Source of the DNA: VSJD01 sp041653875
GTDB taxonomy: Bacteria; Verrucomicrobiota; Kiritimatiellia; JAAZAB01
Assembly: GCA_041653875.1 (NCBI GenBank)
Contig: JBAZEM010000033.1
Location: 1-21,529, forward strand
Direction: 5' to 3'
Length of the DNA: 21,529 nt
Below the pieces are notes generated by a model. It saw nothing but the letters and a program-made list of their open reading frames with translations. It did no database searches and was not told where the DNA came from. This document shows, one piece after another, positions 1 to 5,986 of the stretch. The translations under genes were made by a program, and so were the position numbers. Position 1 is the first letter of the stretch, and every line of letters starts with the position of its first letter.

Positions 1-19
1 CTGATACAGATTGCAACAC

Positions 20-54
20 AAAAAAACGCCCGCGAGCAAAATACTCACGGGCGT
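20..54 (-). terminator. Intrinsic terminator read on the minus strand
   Basis: Arms at 26-36 and 44-54 form an 11-bp stem around a 7-nt loop. On the minus strand the only irregular pair is a G-U wobble, and the stem is followed by seven T (20-26). Read on plus, the same pair is a C-A mismatch and there is no T tract, so the orientation is minus. No minus-strand protein gene lies just upstream of it, which suggests a short non-coding transcript. Confidence 0.7.
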
Positions 55-123
55 CATTATGGCCCGCCGCCGGTCGCCCTACCTGCGGCCTCTGGCCTCG
101 CTATCTCCCCACTGTCTGAATCG
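20..123 (-). ncRNA. Putative small RNA ending at the 20-54 terminator
   Basis: On the minus strand a TTGATA box (153-158), a 17-nt spacer and a TGTACT box (130-135) resemble a sigma70 promoter. Transcription would start near 123 and run about 100 nt to the intrinsic terminator. The segment is GC-rich and full of self-complementary GGCC and GCCGG stretches. I do not see the conserved loop of SRP RNA, the RNase P core or a tRNA cloverleaf. It could equally be a remnant of the hairpin repeats common in this genome. No open frame of note covers it. Confidence 0.3.
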
Positions 124-183
124 CAGAAGAGTACAATAACAAATCCGCACTTTATCAAGACTACCAATTATTTGCGATCGTGT

Positions 184-189
184 TATAAT
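184..189 (+). promoter_or_regulatory. Consensus -10 box (TATAAT), possible leaderless start
   Basis: A perfect TATAAT lies at 184-189. No convincing -35 box is seen 16-18 nt upstream. Transcription from it would begin near 196-197, which coincides with the second in-frame ATG (197) of the following gene. There is no SD sequence before either ATG, so a leaderless message is plausible. Confidence 0.35.
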
Positions 190-1171
190 GCGCGCCATGG
201 AATTGTTGTATGCCAAATATAACCGCCATCGCCTGGCGCCGTTCCAGATCGAAACCTCGATTTGGCGGGACGGCGACCAAAAATTTGTCCTGAAAAAGGC
301 GCTGGCTTCCGACGCGGTCCCGCATCTCCGATGCCTGTATGAACAGGCCGAGTCGATTCGTCACAGCCTGCGTGACAACCGCCTGCGGTTGCCGGAAGTT
401 ACCGTCGTTGACGAACAAACCCTGCGGTTCGATTTCGTGCAAGGCCGCAGTCTGGATGCCCTGCTGGCCGGCGCCTTCCGGGATCGGGATCAGGCGCGGT
501 TCCTGCGTATCGTTGACGACTACCGGGCGTTGCTGAACAGCGCGTTCACCACGCTCCCGGCGCCGGTGTTTACGGAGTCCATGCGCCAGGTGTTCGGGCT
601 GGCCTCGCCGGCGGAGCTTGAAGGCCTGGGACCGTTTTTAACGCCGGCCCTGGTGGACCTCGTGTTCGAAAATATTCTCGTGGATGGCGACCGCTATTAT
701 CTCATTGACCATGAATGGGTGTTTGAGGGATGTCTGCCGGTTTCGTTCGTCCTGTTCCGGAGTCTGTTTTACTTTTACGAGAAGAATAAAGCCTTTGATA
801 TCGAGGCCTGGATGCCACTGGCCGCCGTGCTGGAACGGCTGGCGCTGGCGCCAGAGACCGTGCGCCGCTACCGGGCGATGGACGAGGCTTTCCAGGCGCA
901 TGTTTTCGGCCGCGAGCGCTGTTATCGCTACAAGGACCGTTATGTGAAATACGCCCATTCCGTGCCGTCGCTCATGGAGACCATCGAACACCAGCGGCGG
1001 GTTGTGCGGGACTATCACGCCGAGATCGAGGCCATGCGGCAGATGCTGCAGAACAGCGTCGGCTGGCAGTTTGTTCAAAAGACCGGACGCCTGATGGACC
1101 GGCGCTTTCCTCCTGGCACCCGCCGCCGCCGCGTCCTGGAACGCATCCTGCGGCGGCTCAAATACGTATAG
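188..1171 (+). CDS. Kinase-fold (LPS kinase/phosphotransferase-like) protein
   Basis: This 327-residue protein has a reduced protein-kinase-like layout: a lysine-rich strand (KFVLKKAL, residues 32-39), a hinge-like segment FVQGRSLDALL (83-93), a catalytic-loop-like D157-x4-N162 in DLVFENILVDG, and an IDHEW segment whose D174 would match the metal-binding DFG aspartate. The C-terminal 70 residues are helical and very basic, with LQNSVGWQFVQKTGRL, a pattern common at the ends of proteins in surface-polysaccharide clusters. A role in phosphorylating or handling a sugar or lipid precursor is inferred from this and from the convergent glycosyltransferase. The first ATG overlaps the TATAAT box, so ATG 197 (324 residues) is an equally likely start. 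The substrate is unknown. Confidence 0.75.
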   Translation: MRAMELLYAKYNRHRLAPFQIETSIWRDGDQKFVLKKALASDAVPHLRCLYEQAESIRHSLRDNRLRLPEVTVVDEQTLRFDFVQGRSLDALLAGAFRDRDQARFLRIVDDYRALLNSAFTTLPAPVFTESMRQVFGLASPAELEGLGPFLTPALVDLVFENILVDGDRYYLIDHEWVFEGCLPVSFVLFRSLFYFYEKNKAFDIEAWMPLAAVLERLALAPETVRRYRAMDEAFQAHVFGRERCYRYKDRYVKYAHSVPSLMETIEHQRRVVRDYHAEIEAMRQMLQNSVGWQFVQKTGRLMDRRFPPGTRRRRVLERILRRLKYV

Positions 1172-1262
1172 GTGTATGGGAGTTTGGGCGTATGGGTGTA
1201 AAGAGTTTTTGGCACTCCCACGCGCCCATACACCCATACGCCCGCACACCCATACGTCCTGG
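1172..1262. repeat. GTATGGG-type repeat hairpin between convergent genes
   Basis: The gap between the two convergent genes is built from variants of a GTATGGGTGT-like unit. A perfect 15-bp inverted repeat pairs 1186-1200 with 1229-1243, and weaker pairing extends outward. It could end transcription from both sides. The motif ACGCCCATAC also appears inside the coding region of both rhs copies (near 15121 and 17959). Confidence 0.7.
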
Positions 1263-1265
1263 TGT

Positions 1266-3005
1266 TCACGACAGCCGGTAATGCCGGTCAATCATCGGCG
1301 ACGGGCCCGCGTGGCGGCTGAACAGCGCCCATTTTTCGTAGCTCTCTTCCTGCTCCGTACGCGAGGCCGACTGATGGTGAATCAGTTCGGCGAAGGGCGT
1401 GTACATGATCTTGTAGCCGGCGCGGATAATTTTAAGGCAAAGGTCGGCGTCGTTGAACGCGATCGGGAACCGGATTTCATCGAAACCGCCCACGGCCTGA
1501 AACACCGATTTGCGGATCAGCATGCAGGCGGCCGTCACGCCGCTGACATCGCGCTGGACCCGCGTGTAATAGCTTTCGTCCAGATGGAGATTCATGGCGC
1601 AATAATACACGTCGGGCCGAAACACCATGCCGCCATGCTGCAGTTCGCCGTTCGGGTACTTGAGCCGACAGCCCACCGCGCCGACCCGCTCGCGGTAGAT
1701 ATGCTCCAGCATCGCTTCCAGCCAGTCGCCCCGTTGGATTTCCACGTCGTTATTCAGGAACAACAGGAGTTCGTTGGGAATTTGAGCGACGGCCCAGTTG
1801 TGCAAACGGGCATAATTGAACGGCTCGTCGAACGTCAAGAGGCGCAGGCGGCCGGTCGGACTCGGGCGCAGGGAAGCTATGTAAGCCTTGGTTTCGGCCT
1901 GGTCGGAGCGGTTGTCCACCAGGTACACGACGGTATTTGTGAAGGTCGTTTTCTTTAAACTTTCCAACAGACGCCGCAAGTAATCCACATGATCCTTGAA
2001 TGGGATAAGGATCGCCACTTCGTCGCGCGTATCCGGCAGGGCGTATTTTACCCGGTACCAGCAAAACGCATCGTCGGTAATGGCGGCCCGGATCGCGTGG
2101 CGGTCGAGATAGGCTTGGATGGCTTTCTTCCCGTTGAGGTAGGACTTGGGCCATTCCGGCGTGGAATGCCGGTCGAACGAGCGGATGTCGTTGGAGGTGG
2201 CGGCATGGTGGGAGCGCCAGGCGTAGAGCAGGAGCGGCAGGTGATAAAACCGGAGGCCCTGCTCCAGGGCCCGCAACATGAGGTCGTGATCCTGCGCGCC
2301 ATCGTAGTCCGGATTCAGCGGGCCGATCTGCCGGAGCGCCGCGCGCTTCATGACGACGAAATGCAGGACGGCGTTGCACGAGAGCAGAAGGTCGAGCGAG
2401 ATCGGGCATTTGCGCATCTGCCCGATAATGGTGTTCTGACTGTTGATTATGACCTCGTCGGTAAAAAACACGTCCTCGTCATGGCCGTCGTTCACGGAGC
2501 GCGCGAAGCAGGCCAGCGCATCCGGATGCAAGAGGTCGTCGTGGTCCATGAAGGCTACATAATCGCCCTGGACAGCTTCGATCCCGGCGTTGGTGGCGCC
2601 GCTGATGCCCAGGTTGCGCGCGTTGCGGATCAGCTTCACGCGCCGGTCGCCTTCGGCCTCCGCAAGCGCGGCGAGCGTGTGCGGCTGGGTGGAGCGGTCA
2701 TCCACCAGGATCAGTTCGAAGCGGTCGTAGCTCTGCGCCAAAACGCTTGCCACGGCTTCCTTCAGCCAGGCCGAATTATAAACCGGCATGACGATCGAAA
2801 CGAGCGGCCGGATCTTCAGCAAAGGCAAGTACGCCGCCGCGTTGGATGAATTCGCCGGCGGGAATTTTTCCATGAGCCCGAGGCCGGTTTTCGGGAACCC
2901 GCACTGACGCGCAAATTTATGGAACGTCATCAGAACGGCCTTGTGAATACCATGTTGCCAACTGATGCGCCAGAACTGCCGCGGCAATTGAAAAAGGCTG
3001 GGCAA
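1266..3005 (-). CDS. Two-domain family 2 glycosyltransferase
   Basis: This 579-residue protein has two tandem GT-A glycosyltransferase domains. The first (about 67-310) has LVSIVMPVYN, VDD at 101-103, an MDHDD metal-binding motif at 153-157 and a QDHDLMLRALEQG acceptor-side motif (238-250). The second (about 329-560) has AILIPFKDH, VDNRS, LNND at 417-420 and FNDADLCLKIIRAG. The layout matches rhamnosyl- and hexosyl-transferases that build O-antigen or other surface glycans from nucleotide sugars at the cytoplasmic membrane. Sugar specificity cannot be read from sequence. No membrane segment is evident. The start is TTG at 3005, chosen because AAGGGAG (3012-3018 on plus) lies 6 nt upstream of it. 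Confidence 0.93.
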   Translation of the reverse strand: MPSLFQLPRQFWRISWQHGIHKAVLMTFHKFARQCGFPKTGLGLMEKFPPANSSNAAAYLPLLKIRPLVSIVMPVYNSAWLKEAVASVLAQSYDRFELILVDDRSTQPHTLAALAEAEGDRRVKLIRNARNLGISGATNAGIEAVQGDYVAFMDHDDLLHPDALACFARSVNDGHDEDVFFTDEVIINSQNTIIGQMRKCPISLDLLLSCNAVLHFVVMKRAALRQIGPLNPDYDGAQDHDLMLRALEQGLRFYHLPLLLYAWRSHHAATSNDIRSFDRHSTPEWPKSYLNGKKAIQAYLDRHAIRAAITDDAFCWYRVKYALPDTRDEVAILIPFKDHVDYLRRLLESLKKTTFTNTVVYLVDNRSDQAETKAYIASLRPSPTGRLRLLTFDEPFNYARLHNWAVAQIPNELLLFLNNDVEIQRGDWLEAMLEHIYRERVGAVGCRLKYPNGELQHGGMVFRPDVYYCAMNLHLDESYYTRVQRDVSGVTAACMLIRKSVFQAVGGFDEIRFPIAFNDADLCLKIIRAGYKIMYTPFAELIHHQSASRTEQEESYEKWALFSRHAGPSPMIDRHYRLS

Positions 3006-3081
3006 TTAACACTCCCTTCTGTCGTTCGGAAACGCTTCCCTGAAAAACGATTTCCAGTGCGATGGTTGTTGGCGCAAGCAT
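2917..3081 (-). CDS. Possible small leader ORF overlapping the glycosyltransferase start
   Basis: This 54-codon frame has an excellent SD (AGGAGG, 3088-3093 on plus) 6 nt before an ATG at 3081. It runs 89 nt into the glycosyltransferase gene in another frame. The peptide begins MLAPTTIALEIVFQG and matches no family I recognise. It could be a coupled leader peptide, or the SD may be fortuitous. A promoter candidate at 3077-3105 overlaps its start codon, so the two readings exclude each other. Confidence 0.2.
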   Translation of the reverse strand: MLAPTTIALEIVFQGSVSERQKGVLIAQPFSIAAAVLAHQLATWYSQGRSDDVP

Positions 3082-3201
3082 ATTATTCCTCCTTGCCGTT
3101 GTCAATCCGGCTCGTTGCGGTCTTTTACATGTTATTAACAGGCGGTTATCAGTCTGTTGACGATAACCGAAGCAACAAGCCATCGGATGGTTGTTGGCGC
3201 A
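3061..3201. repeat. Direct and inverted repeats in the divergent gap
   Basis: A 16-bp direct repeat, GATGGTTGTTGGCGCA, occurs exactly at 3061-3076 and 3186-3201. Between the copies CGGTTATC (3143-3150) and GATAACCG (3162-3169) form a perfect 8-bp inverted repeat around 11 nt. The second direct-repeat copy also pairs with CAACAAGCCATC (3173-3184). The stretch between the glycosyltransferase and mraZ promoters holds no gene I can support. These could be regulator sites, but no known operator was recognised. Confidence 0.5.
3077..3105 (-). promoter_or_regulatory. Candidate promoter for the glycosyltransferase gene
   Basis: On the minus strand, TTGACA (3100-3105), a 17-nt spacer and TATGCT (3077-3082, 4 of 6 consensus) give a sigma70-like promoter. 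Transcription would start near 3070, about 65 nt before the TTG start of the glycosyltransferase. Confidence 0.4.
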
Positions 3202-3236
3202 CCCCTTCTGGGCTATGCTTCGGCCCGAGTTTACCC

Positions 3237-3287
3237 CAAAAAAAATTAAAAATAATTGTTGACAATTGGTGGGTTAAAGTGTCAAAT
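3237..3287 (+). promoter_or_regulatory. dcw cluster promoter (UP-like tract, -35, -10)
   Basis: TTGACA (3259-3264), a 17-nt spacer and TCAAAT (3282-3287, 4 of 6) form a good sigma70-like promoter. An A-rich tract (3237-3258) directly upstream resembles an UP element. Transcription would start near 3294, just before the SD of mraZ. This excludes the longer mraZ frame from ATG 3256. Confidence 0.65.
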
Positions 3288-3298
3288 AGTGTCAAACA
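3269..3298 (+). promoter_or_regulatory. Putative MraZ operator: three boxes at 10-bp spacing
   Basis: Three direct repeats of form GTGnnnAAA start at 3269, 3279 and 3289, exactly one helical turn apart. They overlap the spacer and -10 box of the dcw promoter. MraZ of other bacteria is known to bind short GTG/TGGG-containing direct repeats at such spacing upstream of its own gene and to control the operon. Autoregulation here is inferred from position and pattern. Confidence 0.6.
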
Positions 3299-3309
3299 AG
3301 GGGGATCAA

Positions 3310-3795
3310 GTGGAGCAACATGACATAGAGCGACCGGAACCGGTGCTGGGCAGTGGGGGATTTGCCAGCAGTTTCCTGCATGCGCTGGATCCCAAGAAAC
3401 GCCTTACCATACCCTCTCTCTGGCGCGCGGAAGTGGGTGCGCCGAAAAGCCTTTATGTTTTGCCCGGACTCAACAACGAAAAATGCCTGTACGTCTATCC
3501 GGCCCGTGAGATGGCGAAGCGCCTGGATAAATTCCGCAAGATCGGCATCGGCGACAAAAAGGCGCGGCTCTTTGCGCGCATTTTGGCTTCCAGTTCCGAC
3601 CTGGTGGCCTGGGATTCCCAGGGGCGCATCCGTATCAAGGACGAATTGCTGGACGGCGCAAAAATTGCAGACCAGGTGAAACTCGTGGGCGCCTGGGACC
3701 GGTTTGAATTATGGAACCCGGAATTATGGAAGCAGTCCGCCGAATCTGTTGACGCGGCAACCATGGACGAAGCTGTGCGGTATTTGGATTTTTAA
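3310..3795 (+). CDS. mraZ: Transcriptional regulator MraZ
   Basis: This 161-residue protein carries two SpoVT/AbrB-like half-domains. The first has the DPKKRLTIPSLWR segment corresponding to the family's DxKGRxxxPxxxR motif; the second has WDSQGRIRIKDELL followed by KLVGAWDRFELWNPELW. MraZ forms ring-shaped oligomers and regulates the dcw cluster that it heads, as it does here. The GTG start at 3310 is chosen because an AGGGGGA SD (3299-3305) sits 4 nt before it and the predicted transcript starts at about 3294. It has an extra N-terminal stretch of about 18 residues compared with typical forms. Confidence 0.93.
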   Translation: MEQHDIERPEPVLGSGGFASSFLHALDPKKRLTIPSLWRAEVGAPKSLYVLPGLNNEKCLYVYPAREMAKRLDKFRKIGIGDKKARLFARILASSSDLVAWDSQGRIRIKDELLDGAKIADQVKLVGAWDRFELWNPELWKQSAESVDAATMDEAVRYLDF

Positions 3796-3824
3796 ATTAA
3801 TTTTTCGCCAGGCAAAAAATTAAT
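3796..3824. repeat. AT-rich 10-bp inverted repeat after mraZ
   Basis: ATTAATTTTT (3796-3805) and AAAAATTAAT (3815-3824) pair perfectly around a 9-nt loop directly after the mraZ stop. It is too AT-rich for a strong terminator. It may attenuate transcription or stabilise the mraZ message. Confidence 0.45.
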
Positions 3825-3845
3825 AAACGAACGGAGAGAACGATC

Positions 3846-4139
3846 ATGAGCATAACGAGTTTTCTGGAAGTGAATGGGTCCCTGCGGGGCAGTCGCAAGG
3901 AAAAATGGTTCCAGTTGCCGGCCACCGGCCTGGCGGCGCGTTCGCTGCGCTTCGGCAACCATGCCCTGGTGGTGAACGCCTGCCCCGCGTTGTGCGGGGA
4001 CACCATGCAAATCCTGCCCTTGGGCGATTCGCGCCGGCTTCGTCCGGAGCCGCGCGCCCGCCTGGAAACGGAGTCTTCGACGGCCAGCCGCATGGCTTCG
4101 CTGATTTCGAAGAGCAAATTGTTTTCGTTGCTCATGTAG
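3846..4139 (+). CDS. Hypothetical 97-residue protein in the dcw cluster
   Basis: This frame has a GGAGAGA SD (3833-3839) 6 nt before its ATG and the GC-rich third positions of its neighbours, so it is probably real. The N-terminal half (MSITSFLEVNGSL ... FQLPATGLAARSLRFG) could fold into a small beta-rich domain. The C-terminal half is polar, rich in Arg and Ser. There is no signal peptide or membrane segment. I do not recognise the family. A minus-strand frame over the same bases is repeat-derived at one end and lacks a comparable start. Confidence 0.55.
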   Translation: MSITSFLEVNGSLRGSRKEKWFQLPATGLAARSLRFGNHALVVNACPALCGDTMQILPLGDSRRLRPEPRARLETESSTASRMASLISKSKLFSLLM

Positions 4140-4166
4140 CTGTGCCGCATTCGAAAAGGGGCATGA

Positions 4167-4252
4167 TTCACGGTTCGCCGGTTCACGGTTGCAGGGTTGG
4201 CTGATTTCGGGAAAGACCAAACCGTGAACCTCTCAACCGTGAACCGTTGAAC
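4167..4252. repeat. Inverted repeat made of AACCGTGAACC units
   Basis: The left arm (4167-4198) holds GGTTCACGGTT at 4180-4190. The right arm (4219-4252) holds AACCGTGAACC at 4220-4230 and 4235-4245. About 20 nt separate the arms. The same 11-mer recurs in frame inside both rhs genes (15356, 15377, 18221), so it belongs to a dispersed family. Confidence 0.8.
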
Positions 4253-4280
4253 CATGCCTTTTAAGGGAGGTTGCCCTACC

Positions 4281-4475
4281 ATGAACGGAGGCAAATTCGT
4301 CACGAAATGTTGCGTTTGCGGCCGCGAAAAGACCGACCAAGGCTGGCAATACGCGTTTCAGGACAACGAACAGAAAGTTGTGTATTCGCACGGCTTTTGC
4401 TCCGCCTGTTATGACGTGGAGGTCATGAAAGTCAAAATGCGGTTCGCAATGCCGGAAATGGCCATGGCGCGGTGA
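4281..4475 (+). CDS. Small zinc-ribbon protein (CxxC ... SHGFCxxC)
   Basis: This 64-residue protein is almost entirely one zinc-binding unit: CCVCGREKTDQGW, then YSHGFCSACYD. The pattern closely resembles the ICxxCKKIRDxxGxW ... FSHGICPxC module found at the ends of some response regulators and in stand-alone bacterial proteins. Cys13, Cys16, Cys43 and Cys46 are the likely zinc ligands, with His41 nearby. The start at ATG 4281 is set by AAGGGAGG (4263-4270); the upstream ATG 4254 would place that SD inside the gene. It may be a regulator or protein-binding adaptor. Its place in a dcw cluster is unusual. Confidence 0.75.
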   Translation: MNGGKFVTKCCVCGREKTDQGWQYAFQDNEQKVVYSHGFCSACYDVEVMKVKMRFAMPEMAMAR

Positions 4476-4520
4476 AGACGCTTGGGCCGGCGACCCGACG
4501 AGATAAGGTTTTAATCCATA

Positions 4521-4624
4521 GCGGTTCTATCGAACCGCCACTACACCATCATCCGGTGTAGCGGCCGTTCGATAGAACGGCAAGATCCGGCGTCCGGTGT
4601 GGCGGCCGTTCGATAGAACGGCAA
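4521..4624. repeat. Palindromic tandem repeat upstream of rsmH
   Basis: A 32-bp unit containing the palindrome CCGTTCGATAGAACGG occurs at 4552-4583 and 4593-4624, a 41-bp period with one mismatch. An inverted relative with GCGGTTC/GAACCGC arms lies at 4521-4538. The whole 193-bp gap before rsmH contains no gene. These hairpins may affect mRNA stability within the operon. Confidence 0.75.
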
Positions 4625-4668
4625 ATTTTCCGAATCTAATTCCGTTGGTGCCTTGAGAAAGGGCTTGC

Positions 4669-5610
4669 ATGCATACGCCGGTCATGGCGCCGGAAATCCT
4701 GGACTTGCTGGCGATTCGGCCGGATGGCATGTACGTGGATGGCACCGTGGGGGGCGGAGGGCATGCGCGCGCGATTTTGGGACAATTGAGCCCGCGCGGT
4801 TTTTTGCTGGCGTTGGATCGCGATGCGAGCGCCATCGCGACGGCGCGGGAAGTTTTGAAAGCTTGGTCGGCCCAGTGCCGTTTCGAACAGGGGAACTTTG
4901 CCGATTTAAAAGTTTTGGCGGAACGGCATGGTATCCAGGCGGTGGACGGGGTGCTTCTCGATTTGGGGATGTCGTCGATGCAGGTGGATCAGGCCGGGCG
5001 TGGTTTCAGTTTCATGCAGGACGGGCCGCTGGACATGCGCATGGATCTGCGCCAGCCGACGACGGCCGCCCATTTGGTGAATTCGTTGGACGAGGAGGCC
5101 TTGGCCGGGATCATGCGCTCCCTGGGCGATGAGCCGGCGGCGCGCCGTATTGCGCGGGCGATTGTGCGGGAACGCCGGCAGGGCGCGATCCAAACCACCG
5201 GACGCCTCGCGGACCTGGTGGTTCGCGTCCTGGGGGCGCGGCACGGGCGGATTCATCCGGCCACGCGCACGTTCCAAGCCTTGCGGATGGCCGTTAACCG
5301 CGAGTTGGACGCGCTGGCCGAGGGGTTGGAGGCGGCCATTGGTTTGCTTAAGCCAGGGGGGCGCCTGGCGGTCCTGAGTTACCACAGCCTGGAAGATGGC
5401 TGTGTCAAACGGATAGGGAAGGCGCACATTGGGCGGTGGGTGTCGTTGCCGGCCGGAGGCGAGCGCTGGGAAGGAACGCAGCCGCTTGTCCGGTGGATCA
5501 CGCGGAAGCCGTTAACGGCTTCCGTGGAAGAAATTTCAAGAAACCCGCGATCGCGATCGGCAAAATTACGTGTAATCGAAAGGATGGATTCCGTTCATGG
5601 CCAAGCATAA
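4669..5610 (+). CDS. rsmH: 16S rRNA (cytosine-1402-N4)-methyltransferase RsmH
   Basis: This 313-residue, full-length protein uses S-adenosylmethionine to methylate N4 of C1402 in 16S rRNA at the ribosomal P site. The start MHTPVMAPEILDLL and the SAM loop VDGTVGGGGHA are characteristic, as are LLDLGMSSMQVD, RGFSFMQDGPLDMRMD, HPATRTFQALRMAVNREL and LSYHSLED. The usual SLEDRxVK is SLEDGCVK here. ATG 4669 follows an AAAGGG SD by 5 nt. The end overlaps the ftsL-like gene by 14 bp, pointing to coupled translation. Confidence 0.97.
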   Translation: MHTPVMAPEILDLLAIRPDGMYVDGTVGGGGHARAILGQLSPRGFLLALDRDASAIATAREVLKAWSAQCRFEQGNFADLKVLAERHGIQAVDGVLLDLGMSSMQVDQAGRGFSFMQDGPLDMRMDLRQPTTAAHLVNSLDEEALAGIMRSLGDEPAARRIARAIVRERRQGAIQTTGRLADLVVRVLGARHGRIHPATRTFQALRMAVNRELDALAEGLEAAIGLLKPGGRLAVLSYHSLEDGCVKRIGKAHIGRWVSLPAGGERWEGTQPLVRWITRKPLTASVEEISRNPRSRSAKLRVIERMDSVHGQA

Positions 5611-5986
5611 TCGGCGCAAAAAAACCGAAGGTTTTGTAATCGCACTGCCCTGGGCGGCGGTTTTGATGGGCGTCGTGGTCCTGATGCTCATGTACGTCTG
5701 GCTGGATGCGCGCGGCCAGGCCCTGGGTAACCGGATTAAATTTTCGGAGCGCCAACGCGCGGAAATTCAAAAGCGCTACGATTACGAATTGTGGAAATGG
5801 GAAACCCTGAAGTCGCCGGCCAGTATCGAAAAGGCGCTTGCCCAGAACCGGATCGCCATGATTTGGCCGGAAGAAAGCCGGCTGGTTCGGCTGTCGGAGC
5901 CGGAACTGACCGCCGAAAAAGAGCTTCCCCACAGCCGGCAGATGGTCCAGCTTGCGCAGGTCCCAAGGTCCGTCGTTAATGATTGA
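5597..5986 (+). CDS. ftsL: FtsL-like cell division protein
   Basis: This 129-residue protein has a short basic cytoplasmic head (MAKHNRRKK), one membrane helix (about residues 13-36) and a polar, probably coiled periplasmic part. Size, topology and position between rsmH and ftsI are those of FtsL, which with FtsB and FtsQ activates FtsWI at the septum. FtsL sequences are barely conserved, so the call rests mainly on context. It overlaps rsmH by 14 bp and the ftsI start by 8 bp. AAGGA lies 13 nt before the ATG, a long spacing. Confidence 0.8.
   Translation: MAKHNRRKKTEGFVIALPWAAVLMGVVVLMLMYVWLDARGQALGNRIKFSERQRAEIQKRYDYELWKWETLKSPASIEKALAQNRIAMIWPEESRLVRLSEPELTAEKELPHSRQMVQLAQVPRSVVND

Noticed and set aside
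55..123. tRNA or SRP RNA in the GC-rich segment
   Set aside because: No cloverleaf, no TTCGAnnC arm and no conserved SRP loop could be found on either strand.
1989..2849. 286-codon plus-strand frame opposite the glycosyltransferase
   Set aside because: It is a shadow of the two-domain glycosyltransferase and lacks any motif.
3256..3309. Longer mraZ from ATG 3256
   Set aside because: This ATG lies inside the predicted promoter, before the likely transcription start, and has no SD; GTG 3310 has a strong one.
4521..4624. CRISPR-like repeat
   Set aside because: There are only two direct copies and the spacer is about 9 bp, far too short; no cas gene is near.
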